From contig NC_066584.1 of the NCBI RefSeq assembly GCF_024323335.1, forward strand, positions 237,255,494-237,319,493: a stretch of DNA of 64,000 bases, given 5' to 3'. This DNA comes from Lathyrus oleraceus. Lineage: Eukaryota > Streptophyta > Magnoliopsida > Fabales > Fabaceae. Below the pieces are notes generated by a model, which did not search any database, had not been told where the DNA came from, and worked only from the letters and a program-made list of their open reading frames with translations. Made by a program: the position numbers and the translations under genes. This document shows positions 21,041 to 36,000 of this stretch, one piece after another; within the stretch, counting starts at the first letter, position 1; every line of letters begins with the position of its first letter.

Positions 21041-24000
21041 ATGTACGGCGGCGGTCACCGTGAATCCGAATCTGAGAGCACCAGGATGCACAACGATGAA
21101 GATGAAGAAGACGAAGAAGGTTCCTTCAAGAGCTGGGCAAAGCAAACACAAGAAAGTTATCAGCTACAGCTCGCACTCGCGCTTCGCATTTCATCTCACT
21201 CATCTTCTCCCTCTCAATCCAATTGCTTGTCGGACTCCGAAACCACCTCTTCCCCTTCCGATTCTCCCCAATCACTTTCACACCGTTTTTGGGTATTTCT
21301 CTCACGCGTTTCAAAATTACTTTCGAATCATCCATGTAGTACTTTTAATTGCATTTTTAACTTTTATTAGGTCTTCCTTGTGTTTAATTTTTATTAGGTT
21401 TTCTTTGATCTTTCTTGACTAGGTAAATGGTTGTTTGCAATATTCTGACAAAATTCTAGATGGCTTTTACCTAATTCACGGAATGGATGCATATACATGG
21501 ACTATAAGCACCGATATGCAGAATGTTGGTATGATTCCGTCAATTGAATCACTCATGTCTGTTAAACCATGCGATAATTCGTCAATTGTAGTGGTTGCTA
21601 TTGACAAATCTAGAGACCCTGCCTTGAGAGAACTTCAAACTGGGGTATTGAGTCTTTCGAGTAACTGGATTACGATCAAAGATGCAACTGATCAGCTTGC
21701 AAATCTTGTTTATAATAGAATGGGGTAAATTCACTTGCCTTCAATTTTTTTTAAATGAATAAGTAACATCTTTTTAACAAGCTTTAATTGTTGTCAATAG
21801 AGGAGGATCCTCCGATGAAGAAAATTTAGGTACACGCTGGAAGGAATGCTCTGAAATTCTTAAAAGCTGTCTGCAGTCTGTCATTCTTCCTATTGGAAGC
21901 TTACCTGTTGGCCTTTGTGTCCATCGAGCATTGCTGTTTAAAGTAATTCATTATCCGATTCATTATTTTTGATTCATATTTCTGGCCACGACTTTTTTTT
22001 TTAATTCACTATCGCTGAAATGAGCTTTTGCAAAATGATAGTATCTTGGTGATGATTACCAATTATCTTTTATTATCTTCATTTCATAATAATTTTCCTT
22101 TTTTTAGCATACTGCTGAAGTTTGGTTACATCTCATGTGAGAATATCCTATAACAAACTTAATCGCAGGTGTTAGCGGATTTAATCAACCTACCGTGTCG
22201 AATTGCTAAGGGCTGCAAGTATTGTAGAAAGGACACAGGTGCTTCTTGTATAGTGCAATTTGGTTCTGACAGGTCAGTCGATTAATTATTGAAACTACAT
22301 GGAAATTCAAATATGAATATTTTTGAGTTATTTGCGAGTTTGTTGGGGGAGGGGGGCTGTTAAGAATCTTAAGATGATCAGATTTTGAAGATGGGGATTT
22401 TAGATTATTTCCGTTAGAAATTGGTGCTTTTGAATTTTGAAGTGATATTCAAGTATGGGTGGGTATATATATTGAGCTTTATCTTTTTTTTTTTTCTGTG
22501 GAAAGTTATAAATGTGACAGTTGAGAGGCATAAGTAACCCATAACAAAGGGATACATTTTTCCCAGCGATTGACAAATCTAATATGTTCAGGAAGAAAAA
22601 TGGTTTAATTTTCATGCCTTACAATGAGACTTCTTTAAACAAAACCTTGGTATCTATAAAGGTTTATAAATTTTAAAATAAAATTGATTTTTGTTCCATA
22701 CTCTAAGAAAAATCATTTTAAAATTGATTTTCCTCAAATAATCTATTTTCCAATTTGCTCAAAAAATTCTTCATCTTTTCTTTTTCCTCTTGATTGAAAT
22801 GCGCAAGTTCAGCAAATTTATTCCCTTCACTTGTTGTGCCAACAGCAGCAACAAGAGCCTATCCTCCTTGTCTTGGGAAAATCCTTTTGCGTCCCCATTC
22901 CCTATCTCGATTTTGAGTTTTCCATGTAGTTTCCAGCATTTCTCTCTAGTATGGCGAGACTTGTTACAGAAGGTACACCAGATTTCATCACCTTTCTTCT
23001 CCATATTTGTTGATTCTCCAATCCTTTTGTCAACACTCTTGGCTGCCCCTTCTCCTTTGTTAAGGTCTGTTACTGTTAGCATGGATGAGTTCTCAAATAT
23101 TGGAGTGTCTAGCATCAGACTCCTTGCTGCATTTGCAGAACACTTGGTTTTTATGAACCTATAATGGTCAAGTTCCATCCATAATGCCTCGAGCTGATTG
23201 GCATATTCAGTGACAGTTCTATTACCTTGTTTTGCTGCCATAGTTTTCACCTTTACTTCATTTACTTGGGCAGCATCTTTGGCCTTGGAGTATGTTTCAT
23301 TCACAACATCCCAAATCTTCTTTGACGTACTGAGAAACATAAACATGCAGGTGTCACTTATCTCTAGAACCATGTAACTCCACAAACATACCATAATCAT
23401 GGAGTCTTCCTCATCCCATTTGGTGAAGTTAGGATCCTCCTCCTTAGGTGCAGGATCTGCTAGGTGCTTCACATTTTCTTTTCCTTTCAGAATAGTACGA
23501 ATGAGTTGAGTTGGGACCATTTAAGATAATTTTTCCCATTCAGTCTGTAGGCAGAATGAATATTCTGCAGTTCTCCAGAGTTTTGAGGCCTGACATCTCC
23601 TGTAAATGCCTTTGTGGATTTATCAGAGTTGGTATCAGATCCCTACATTGTAGGTAGGGGTGGGAATAGGCCAGACCGCCCGCCAGAGGCCTATGGCCCG
23701 ACCTACTTAAAGCTCGGTTCAACCTAGCTCTTTTGATAAAAAGGCCAGGCTCAGGCATTTTAAAAAGCCTTTTAATTTAAATAGGCCGGGCTAAGGCTTA
23801 TAGAAAAGCCTATTAGTCCTATCCTATCGGGTCGGCCTATTTATGTGTAATCTTATATATTATATTTATTTATAAACTAAGTGTACATGATTAATTTTTG
23901 TAAAATCTTGAAAGATATATGAAAATTATTAATAATGATATTTAAAAACAATACTATGGAAAAGAAGAAAAAAAGATGAATTTTTTTAACTAAGTGTAGA

Positions 24001-27000
24001 TAATTAATTTTTTTAAAATCTTGAAAGATATATGAAAATGATAGGCTCTAAATTATTTTATTAGCCTCAAAATTGGATTGGATGTAAAGACTCTACAAAA
24101 TAGGCTTTTAAACAGGCTAATAGGCCAAATAGACTTTCTAAAAGGCCAAGCCAGGTCAAATAAAGCCAGACTTAAGCCTTAATTTTTTTAATTAGGCCTG
24201 ACCTATTTAAAGTAAAGCTCGGCTCAGCCCGGCCTATTCCTACCCCTTTGTAGGATCAGAAAAAAAGGTTAAAAAATGTGCTATGAATGCACACAAAATC
24301 CCATCAGCAAGGAAGACTGGTGTTTAAGTGTTTAGGTTGCGCTGCAATGGAGGCCGGCGTTTTTAGTTTTCACAGCAGACAGAGGCACCCTGAATGGATG
24401 CTCTGATACCATATGAGTAAATTATTTCTCTTATTATAAACATTAAAGTTACATGGAATATATATAAAATTCCAATACTAATTAAGAAAATAGTAATTAT
24501 GTTGTTCTAATTGCATATCTCTAGAATTAAAGAAATTTTCCTAATCATGTCAATATGTGTACATATAAGAAAGATATTACAAATTCCTTAAATCAATTTC
24601 TTTAAATACTGTGAGATTTCCCACACTTATAGTAATCCTTATTAAGAGGTCTAATAGAATCTGGTGTACATCTTTTCAGGGAGTATATGATTGATTTAGT
24701 AGGAAGGCCTGGGGAAACATACCAACCTGATTCTTCAGTGAATTCTGCATCTTCGATGTTGATCCCTTCGCCATTATGTCATCCAAGGTTCAAGCCAGTT
24801 GAAACAGCTGATTATACAAAAGCAATGGCCCAGTTGTATTTCCTGGACAATCAAGCACTGCATCTTGCATTTGATACCACATCAGGTTGTTTCTTTTGCC
24901 TTTCTGGGTGCTTTTTAAAAAATAAAGTAATTGTTGGGTGGAGTTAGAGAGTACTGAGAATAGCGAGGTAACCTTTTATTTGGCTTTTTACTGAAAATAA
25001 CTATCTCTTTTTTTCCTCTCTTTTTTTCATCACCTGGGCTTTTATAATTATATCTCTGAACTTTCAAATATTGACTGCTGCAGTAAATATTTGGTTTCCA
25101 ATGAAATGTTAAATGTTACCGAAATGCACAAAAGTGGCAAATCATATGTTACATTACATTATTTGGATATTACTCTGTTATTTGCAACCTCTAGTCCTAA
25201 TTATAAGAGTTTTTTTGGTTTCATTTATAAGAAAAAATTACAACTTTTATTAGGTACTTCTAGTCACAATTATGAGGATTTTTTTTTTCAAATTTAGATC
25301 ACTTGTAAACAAAAGTAACTACTTTTGACTTATTTAATGCTATTAATCCCACTATACCCGTCATTTAATTAAAAAACATTTAATAGAAATAGGTGATAAA
25401 CAAGGACAATTTAGTAAGTTTGTCTTGTGTTTTACAGGAATTTTAGAAAATTAATTGCACTTAACCGTATTTTTTTAATCACCAGCAAAGTAGATATACT
25501 TGCTTATAATAGTGACCAGAGATAGTATTTATTACTTAAATGACTTTTGTATTGTCATTTAAAATATTAGTCTTATTAATATTAGTGGATGTTTCACATT
25601 TTTCCACGAGGGTGTATTTGGAAAAACAATATAAAGAAGCTACAACAATAAATAAGTCGATCAGTTTTGATTTTTCTTATAATTTCTTATAATTGGGAGC
25701 AAAGGTAGTATTATAATGTTAAGTGTTATTGAGTTTGACTTGTATTAGTTGTACTTGAGTTACTTCTCCAAAAAAAGTTGTACTTGAGTTATTTTTTCAT
25801 CTGTCAATGTAACATGAATTCGGTTTTGTTATTTAAATATATTCTACTTTACTGCAGACAGAAGGAGTGCTGTTTTGTGTTTTATTATTAGTTTATCCCT
25901 TTTGTTTTAGGTGTTTTTTTGAGTAAATTTCCCAGTAGAATTTTGTTTCCCAGTAGAATTTTGTTTCCCAGTAGAATTTTGTGGATATTGTTTTGGCTTC
26001 ATTTTCTGTAATTTTTCCTTGGACCGGGTTTGTTTTGTGCTTTCCTACAAACTTTGTATTGTAATCCTTTGACCGCGTCTCTGCGCACGGACTTTGGTCT
26101 TTTTGGTATTGTTATTCTGTTGCTTGATATTCTCTGTTATTCTATATTCGTTGCTTCTGCCATATCAATTTAATGCCGTGCGTGATATTATTCATGCAGA
26201 GTAATCCTTAATATGTCATTATTATTTTAGGAAGGTTAATGAGGAATATCTAAAGTTTAACATGGTATCTGTCCCCATAGTTATACACCTCTAAAATTGC
26301 CGATTTTCATCATGACAGGAGGTACTATTGATTGTGATGGCAAAATGGATCTACAGCAAACTGAAATGTTTGGTGCAAACTATGCTGGGGGCAACCACCA
26401 TATAGTTGCTTGGAGTAAGAATGAATTTTCTTTTCTGTCAATAAATTCAAATGCCATGTATTCTCTGTTTTCTGTGATAATAGCACTGGATTCTCCTAAA
26501 CTGATATGCCATCTCATGTAGGTCCCGGCACAGAGGAACAATTGTCTTTCAATGAAGCAAACCAGTCTGGAGTGAATTATTCAAGTCATGAAGTTGACCT
26601 TGAGGAGGAGGATCTGGACATTCCGTGGAGTGAACTTATTTTGAAAGAGAACATTGGGACAGGTACTGCATTTGAAATCTTGTGCAAGATATATTGAGTA
26701 AAAAATTTCTGATTCTACTCGAGCAGTCTTTGTGACTTAGAGAAAATCTAATATGAAACAGTAAAGTAAGAGCAACAATGGCTGTTTTTCAGGGTCATTT
26801 GGAACTGTCCTTCGTGCGGACTGGCGTGGCTCTGTAAGTATTTATAAGCATATCAGCATTCATGATGTTGCTGCCATTCATTATTTTTCGAAAAATTGAA
26901 GAATGCGAATGACTAACTGAGTGTTTTTAGTCTTCCTATCTCCATATTTATTTATACTGAAAGATAAAAAACACAATACAGGAGTAAATTTCACATCCTC

Positions 27001-30000
27001 CCCTTAGAGAAGTTTGAATTACACATCCCTTCCTGCTTATGTTAAAGTACAAAGTTTCCTCTTTGAGAAGTAAATATATAGAGTAAATTATACTATCCTC
27101 TCCTAAGAGATGCTTGAATTACACTTTGCTCCCTTGAGAGTTAAATATGTATTACTTACACTCTAATCAATTTTAACACGAATAGATGACTACCATTTAA
27201 AAAATCAATTTCCCTCTGAACACGACACGGACACGGACACGGACACGAGGGTCGCGCTAATGTAAAAAACATAAGACACGGACACGGCTATATATATATT
27301 TTTTATATATTAATATAATAATGCAATTTATGAGCATAATTTATAAAGAGTTTAAAATGAAAAGAAAAATTTATGTTTATTTAAACTTGGAACTTTCAAT
27401 CAACGAAAAAAAGACATAAATTCACCAAAACAAAATGATACAAATCATATCAGTCACTCCACATTGAGAATATCATAGTCACTCCACATTAAGAATATCA
27501 TAGTCACCCCACATTGAGAAAAACTAGCATCTAAGTCTGACTCATCCAAAGACAAGTCAACAACTTCAAGAAATCCACTGTCATCTAATAAGTCAAACTT
27601 ATTTCCGGAAGCATCTCACATTTTAGTTTCTTCTTGATGATATTGGGGAGTGCTACTTGATAGAAGTGTAAGGTTACTATGCGAATATACTAAAGCTTTC
27701 GCTCGATGTGGTGCCATCTTGTTTCTCTTCAAAGAATGGATAGATGAATATGTGCTCTAATTTGTTTCAACAGAAGTAGTGGAGTAGTGGAATATGAAAA
27801 AATAAGGAATTCTAATTGTGTTGTTTTTATAGTGGGAAAGTGGAATATGAAAGATAAAAATCCCTTCTATTTTTTTAAAAATTTTTAAAATTTTTGAATT
27901 GTTTTTTTATATTATTTTTATTTATTTATTTAAATTCTGAATTTTTTTGAATTGGGCCGTGTCCTTTATTTGAAATAACGTGTCGTATCCGTGTCCGTTG
28001 TGATTCAATATTATATTTTGTTGGACACTTCAAAAACGTGTCAGATACGTGCCGTACGCGTATTTGTGTCGGACACGTGTCCGACACGGCGACACACCGT
28101 GTGAATGACGTGTCGGAGCTTCATAGATTTTAAGTAACATTTCTTTTATCGACTTTAATAATTTCTCTAAGATTTTTTATTTTATCTTGTATTCCTTCAT
28201 AAATTCAAATAGTGTTTAAAACTCTATGTTAATGATACTCTGAATAAAAATTAGAGAAAAAATATGCATTAGAAGTTTGATTATATTAAAATGGACTAAA
28301 GTGTTTATCAAGGAAGGAGAGTGTAGATTTTAATACAAGAGGAGAATGAAATGTAAATCATCTTTCAAGGAAGGAGAGTGTAGATTTTAATACAAGAGGA
28401 GAATGAAATGTAAATCATCTTTCTAGGAAGGAGAGTATAGTTTTCTCTTTCTTACTTTGTATAAGAGGGAGGGGAGTGTATATTTTACCTTCAGAGGGGA
28501 GCGGAGTTTATATTTTACCCTCGAGGGGGGGGGGGGGGGGTTTGTAATTTAAGTATCTCTGGAAGAAAGGAGTGTAATTTAGTCTAAATAATGATCAAAT
28601 TTTGTTGTGGGGGCATTTGCTCCCATTCATCTATAAATAGATTTGCCACTATCTGCACCAATTCAAATGTTACTGTTAAGAGTCCCACATCGGACAATAT
28701 AAGGTCTGAACATGTGTTTATAAATGAAGGCAGTCCTCACTCTGCCAACCGGTTTTGTAGGATTGAGTTAGGCCGTAGGGTTGAGTTAGGCCAATCACAT
28801 GTCTTTACATGGTATCAGAGCCTCGTTTAAGATCCGGTGGGCCACCTACTATGGTTTCCGCTATCGGGCCACCCACCATTTATTTCCATGCTCCAGATGT
28901 CCATTCCTGGGTGTGAGGGGGTGTGTTAAGAGTCCCACATTGGACAATATATGGCCTGAACATGTGTTTATAAGTGGGGACAGTCCTCACTCTACCAACC
29001 AGTTTTGTAGGGTTGAGTTAGGCTAAACCTCACATTCTTTACGGTTACCTTGGCCATTGCTTGATATTTTTAGACTATATCAAGTAACAACACTTTGTCT
29101 TCTTACCTCACTGATAATTTGGGCCACTTTCAACAAGAACACGGTGTTTCTCCCAGGGGATCTCAACACAATGAACACCGAGAAGCCCTCTGTACTGAAG
29201 TCAACGGTGCAAACTAGGTGAATAGCATCTTTGGCTTTATTGATGGTGAGAATATCCTAAGAAAGTTCACCGGAGAGAATGAGTATTTAACTAATAGATT
29301 TGAGAACAGACATTTCTACATAATGCACGGGCATTAAAAAAATATAAGAGGAAGAGAAAACAGGGATTGAGATGGAAAGATGATAAAGTATGGGATTTGA
29401 CCATCTATAACAAAAGAAGAAAAACAATCAATTTATTAACATGCTGTAGAAACTGCAACAATTTGAAAAGTTTTAGAGACTTTCTTGAGACAAAAGAGCC
29501 TGGGCAACTTGAAGTAAGTGTCTGATTTTTCTTTCAGTTTCCATATTTTGTTGAGAAGTGATGATACAAGGTGTTTCATGAATGATGCTGATACGTTTGC
29601 ATGGATGTGTAAAGCAATGTAGCATGAGAGTAATCTCGACAGTGTATACAAGTGAACAAGTAAAAAAATGAGATGCAAACCCTTTTATTGACTCTAGGTG
29701 GTTAAGTTTCTTGATGGTGTTTACTGTTTAGAAAACTAAAAAGAAGCACTATTTTAAACAAAAGAGGTCTCCAAAATGTGATACGACTTCAAGGTATTTA
29801 GGGGACGATGTCCAAGATGATCATGTAGATGAAGAAAGCAAAAGTAAAGAAAGCAGAGGAGTGTTCGCTCTTGAACTGTTGACTCCAAAAGCGAAGAAAG
29901 GACAACTCACCATTGTGACAATTATTATTCTATTTTAAATGTTTTTATGCTGTCCTTTCTGCATTGGCTGGGGTTATATAGGCTACAATACAATAACCAA

Positions 30001-33000
30001 ATACTAACCGTGTTCCCCATTCAGGACGTTGCTGTGAAGATACTTAAGGTACAAGGTTTTGATTCTGAACGATTTGAAGAGTTTCTAAAGGAGGTATTCA
30101 TTATGATTTTTATTCGAATTCTTAGTTTTTTTTTTCAGATTAAGTCCAGGGAACGGTTTCATTTTATATTTTCACATATTCATTTTTTTGTCCCCGTTGA
30201 TTTTACTTCAGTATCCCAGTTTATTTCATAGGTCACACTCATGAAGCGCCTGCGTCATCCAAACATTGTACTTCTAATGGGTGCCGTAATCCAACCTCCG
30301 AAGTTATCAATTGTAACAGAATATTTATCAAGGTGCAATAATTTCCCGACACAATCATCCCTTTTTGTGGTTGGAGGTGATTTTAGGCTTAATGTTTTAT
30401 TCTTAAGCAAATAATCTCCTTGAATTGCAGAGGAAGCTTGTATGAACTTCTGCAGATGCCAAGTGTTGGATCCTCAATAAGTGAGAAGCGCCGTTTAAGT
30501 ATGGCATATGACGTGGTATGTCTTCATTGATCACTACTGCTAGTCTTACAATTTCCATGACTTTTTTTTTTGTCATCAGACAGAAAATACCACTTTCACC
30601 AAGACTTTGAGATTTGATATGTTTGTCTAGGCAAGTGGAATGAATTATCTTCATCAAATGAAACCTCCCATTGTTCATAGAGATTTGAAGTCTCCAAATC
30701 TTTTGGTTGATGATTCATATACTGTTAAGGTAACTAATATAAAATTAAAAATGTTGGATAATCTTATGTGTCCATTTTCTGAATATTATTAATTAAACTC
30801 ATTGTAAAGAGGTCGTTTACACTTATGTAGATTTATGCCTATTTATTATGCTAATAACTACTTGCCTACAGTAGAGCTAGATTCCTGGAAGCAAAATTGT
30901 CTTTAAAAAAGGAAATGAGGGAAATAAATTGTGCACATAAATAATTTGTCCTAGAACTAAGTCTTTGAACTGGATCAAGCAATTACATTCTCTATTTCTT
31001 GCTCCTCCATGACCGAATTTCCACCTAGGAAACATACAGCAACATGATGTTTCCTTCCTATAAGTATTTGAGCCTACAAAATGAGCATTTGTGTTCAATT
31101 CCATGGATAGATCTCCGCCCTTCCTAATTGTAGTCCTCTTCCAAACATGGTTTTAAAAATATTGTGGAACAGGATCTAGGCCTGCAATGGCCTTTGGGTG
31201 GTCCATGAAATGGCATACAAAGAATTTACTTAATGAGTACACCTGTATAGCCTTACACCCAAACTTTCCTATTTTGTTGAGAAGGTTCAAGATTTTCAAA
31301 ATTAATAGGAAAAATAGAATTGTATTATTTCAATAGATTAGAGAGTTCACTTCTTAAATAGGAGAATGGCACTTACTTTTTCCTTAAGAAAAAGAGCTGA
31401 ATTGGCAATCCCAGGCTTCTTCTCAGTAGTTAAGTACCTCTGGAAAAGTCACACAAATAGAAGGCAAAGGACACGTTTCCTTTGATAAGTGTAGATACCT
31501 TGCTTTGAAGGATACATTAATCGCAAGGAAGTATTTTAGGGCCTATTTGGTTTATGTTCTCATTTACTGTTTTGACTTTTCATGATAAAAATACCACATT
31601 GTTTTCATTTTATTCCCAGTTTTCAAAATTTGCATAAGAAACCATGAAAGCAACTACTTCCTCTGCCCCTTATTATAAACCCCCCTAAAAATTTCACATG
31701 TCTTAAGAAAAATGGTTATTACAATAAATTTGTAAAAAAAGTGTGAATTTTAATAACTACCCCTACAATTAATGATATAATAGGAAAGAGAAGACAATTG
31801 TGTTTCCCAATTGTAAAGTGTAGAAATATCTTGTATATTTCCTTATATTTTATGAGAATTACATATGCTGTATTTATAGACTGCATAAGGCAGAATTTGA
31901 AAGAAAAATTTGACCTAAGAATCAGGGGAATTAGTTTCCCATGAATGCTAATTCTAATTACAGAAAAGAAAAGAACAGGAAATAATAGCTAATTAATTAC
32001 ATTAATCCTAATCCTAAATGAGCTGTACAAACAGAATCATTTGATTCTGTATTGATTATTCCATACTCCCCCTCAATCTGGGTGGTAGATGTCTATCATA
32101 CCCAGATTGGATCTGATATTCTCGTATATGTTTCTTGGAAGGGCTTTTGTTAGAATGTCTGCAGTTTGCTGGCATGATGGAATATGATTAACACTTATAA
32201 TTTCATGATCAATTTTCTCCTTGATGAAGTGTCGGTCTATCTCCACATGCTTTGTTCTATCATGCTGTACCGGGTTCTTAGCAATGCTAATAGCAGCCTT
32301 GTTATCACATAATATCTTCATGGGGTGATTGGTAGGAATTTTGATCTCATCTAGCATTCGCTTAAGCCAAATTCCTTCACAAATACCTTGTGACATAGAT
32401 CTGAATTCTGCTTCTGCGCTACTCCTAGCCACAACAGATTGTTTCTTGCTTCTCCAAGTTACCATATTACCCCATACAAATGTGCAGTAGCCTGTAGTTG
32501 ATTTCCTGTCAGATAAACATCCGGCCCAATCAGAATCGGTGTAGACTTCAATACCTCTGTTTGAGTTCTTTTGAAAATAAAGTCCTCGGCCTGGCGTACC
32601 TTTCAGGTACTGGAGAATTCTGTTCACATTTCTCATGTCAGTTTCAGTTGGATTTGACATATAACGACTAGCCATGCTTACAGCAAAACCAATGTCTGGT
32701 CTGGTGTGAGTTAGATAGATTAGTTTTCCGACTAGACTTTGATATCTATCTTTATTAGCTGGTACATTCTCATCTTCACTCCTTTTTACTTGTTCTATGG
32801 GAGTATTGGCAGCTTTGCATCCAAGCATACCTGTTTCTTGAAGTAGATCCAGAGTGTACTTCCTTTGAGAAACTGAAATACCATTCTTTGTTCGTGCAAT
32901 TTCCATCCCCAGAAAATACTTGAGTTGTCCCAAGTCTTTGACTTCAAATTCTTTTGCTAGAAGTTTCTTTAACTGGTTGACTTGTTCATCATCGTCTCCC

Positions 33001-36000
33001 GTAATTACAATATCATCAACATAGACAATAAACAAAGCTATCTTCCCATCCAAAGAGTGCTTGACAAACATGGTATGGTCTGTTTGACATTGAACAAAAC
33101 CATCTTGCTTGACAACTTTTGTTAGTCTATCAAACCATGCCCTTGGTGATTGTTTGAGGCCATATAGAGATTTGCGAAGTCGACACACCATGTTGGCGGT
33201 TCCAGGTGATTCAAGTCCCGGAGGAATTTGCATATATACCTCTTCTTCTAACTCTCCATTTAGAAATGCATTCTTTATGTCTAGTTGGTGTAGGGGCCAA
33301 TCTAGATTTGCTGCCAAAGATAGTAGAACCCGGACAGAATTGAGCTTCGCAACAGGTGCAAAAGTCTCCTCATAATCCACCCCATATGATTGTGTGAACC
33401 CCTTTGCAACCAACCGAGCTTTGTACCTGTTTATACTCCCATCAGCATTGTGTTTAATTGAAAATATCCACTTGCATCCTACTGCTTTCTTCCCTTCTGG
33501 TATAGCAGTGATCTCCCATGTGCCATTTCTTACAAGTGCTTGAACTTCTTCTGTTACAGCTGCTGCCCATTCAGGTTTCTGCAATGCTTCTTGAATATTA
33601 TTTGGAATTTCTATGTTGTCAACAGCTGCTACAAAGGACCTGTAACTTTGTGATAGTTTTCCATAGGAGATATATTTTTCGATAGGGTGTTTAGTGCAAG
33701 TTCTAACCCCTTTTCTCACAACAATAGGAATATCAATATCTATTGTATCAACATGTTCAGAGTTAGGAAGAATATTACCTGTGGGAACTTCATTTTCTAG
33801 AGTCTGGTTTGACTCATGGCCTTGCATTGGAGCTTTGCTTGACTCTACCTCCTTCCTTCTATAACAAAAACCCTTCCACTTGCCTGTTTTTGGATCATAA
33901 TCCTGTTGAGATGTGGTTGAAACTATAATTGGTTCTGTTTCCGTCACAACTTTTGTTGTCCTTTCACTCGGCTGAATGTTTGAGGTCTGGTCTGGTAATT
34001 TTCCAGCTGGTTTAGGCATAGGTTCGGCTGATTGAGTGTTGCCGGTTTGGTTTGGTAAGATTTTGTCATGTTCGGTTAGTTCAAGAGGCAAAAGTTGGTA
34101 TTCTGAATTTTCTATATGCTCCCCCTGAATACCAATTTTGGTGTAATAAGGTTGATTTTCAAAGAAGGTTACATCCATAGTGTGGTAAAAATTTTTGGTA
34201 TGGGGAGAGTAACACCTATATCCCTTTTGGTGAGGAGAGTAGCCAAGAAAAATGCATTTGATGGATTTTGGGTCTAATTTGCTTCGGTGAGGGTTGAGGT
34301 TATGGACAAAAGTTGAGCATCCAAATATTTTTAATGGAATAGAGGAAAAGATTTTGCTGGTTGGGAATAGGTTTTGAAGTGTGGAGAGTGGGGTCTTAAA
34401 GTTAAGGATACGGGAGGGTGTTCGATTTATAAGGTGAGTTGCTGAAAGGACAGCTTCTCCCCAAAAGTGTTGTGGGACATTTGTGGCTAACATGATTGAT
34501 CTAGTCACTTCCAAAAGGTGTCTATTCTTCCTTTCCGCAACTCCATTTTGTTGGGGAGTGTCCACACACGAGCTTTGGTGAACAATTCCAACCTTTTGAA
34601 GGTAGGAATTTAGAGCAAGATTGTAATACTCACGGCCATTGTCAGTTCTAAGTATCTGAATATTGCTTTGGAATTGTGTTTGTACCATCTTACGATAAAT
34701 TTCAAATATTCTCCCTACTTCTGATTTTTCCTTCATTAGAAACACCCAGGTAACACGTGTGTGATCATCAATAAAGGTGACAAACCATCTTGAGCCTGTA
34801 ATGTTGTGGACTCGTGATGGTCCCCATACATCACTATGAATTAATGAAAAAGGTTTTGAGGGTTTATAAGATTGGGGTGAGTAATGGTTTCGGGTATGTT
34901 TAGACAATTGGCAAATTTCACACTGAAAATGTTCCTTGTTTTTATTGAATAAAGAGGGAAACATTTTTTTCAAGTATATGACATTTGGGTGGCCTAATCT
35001 ATAGTGCCACATCATTACAGGATTATTATCACTTGAAACTGCAGCTGCAACATGACAATTATTCTTGAGTTTTTCTTCTGGTTTTTCCACTTGAAGGAGG
35101 TAGAGTCCAACACACTCTTCAGCATTGCCAATCGTCTTCCCCGACTCCAAAGTCTGAAATTCACACAAGTTAGAGAAGAATTTAGTAACACATTTCAAAT
35201 CTCTTGTAATCTTGCTAATAGACAGCAAGTTACAATCCAGTTTAGGCACATACAAAACAGAGTCAAGTGTAATATTTGGTGAAATGATAATTGATCCTTT
35301 ACCCATGACCTTAGAATGTGTACCATCAGCTATTCGAACATTATAGTTATAGGGACATGGAGAATAACTACTAAACAAAGTAAAATCTCCAGTCATGTGA
35401 TCTGAAGCCCCTGAGTCAACAATCCATGATTTTATTTTTTCCTTACTAGTGTTTAGAGCATGTAAGTAATTACCTCTTTGAGCCACTACAGCAGTACCAC
35501 CTTTTTCTGCAGTTAACATGGTTTGGTGAAGGAGTTTTTGAAGAGCCTCCATTTGTTCTTTGCTAAAAAGAGATGAGTTAGAGTATACCTCAGCTTCTTG
35601 ATTGTTAAATGCCGTGTTACCTCTTCCCTCCTTGCCTTTGAAAAATTTGGTCTCGGAAGGTTTTCCATGTATGATCCAACATGTTTCCTTTGTGTGGCCT
35701 GGTCTCTTGCAGTGTTCACACCAGGGGCGGGTTTTCTTTTGTGGTGGCCGAGGCTGATTCCCTCTTGCTGCCATTGCAGAGCTCTCGCTGTACGGAACTG
35801 AACTAGGTGTTCCCAACATGATTTTCTTCCTGCTTTCTTCCCTTCTCACTTCTGAAAAGGCTTCTCGAATTTTGAGAAGTGGTTTGGTTCCAAGGATCCT
35901 TCCACGAACTTCATCTAGGTCCTTGTTTAGCCCCAATAGGAACTTGTAAATCCTATCTTTTTCCACCAGCTCCTTATATTTCTTTTGATCTTCTGTGCAA

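Larger units (their letters stand above)
22771..24660 (-). mobile_element. Truncated copia-type element in intron 4
   Basis: It consists of the gag remnant, a leader interrupted by a MITE, and TGGTATCAGAGC on the minus strand at about 24400-24411 (tRNA-Met PBS). An apparent LTR begins TGAGTAAATT on the plus strand at 24414 and reaches near the exon-5 acceptor. No matching second LTR is visible to the left of the gag, so the 3' side is deleted or the element was gag-only. The right edge is approximate. Confidence 0.55.

Noticed and set aside
22771..23520. Independent host gene in the kinase intron
   Set aside because: The 249-codon frame is copia gag with a frameshifted start, a retrotransposon primer-binding site upstream and a rearranged middle.
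30403..31104. Minus-strand ORFs within kinase introns and exons
   Set aside because: Shadows of the kinase exons and intron sequence, with no independent support.
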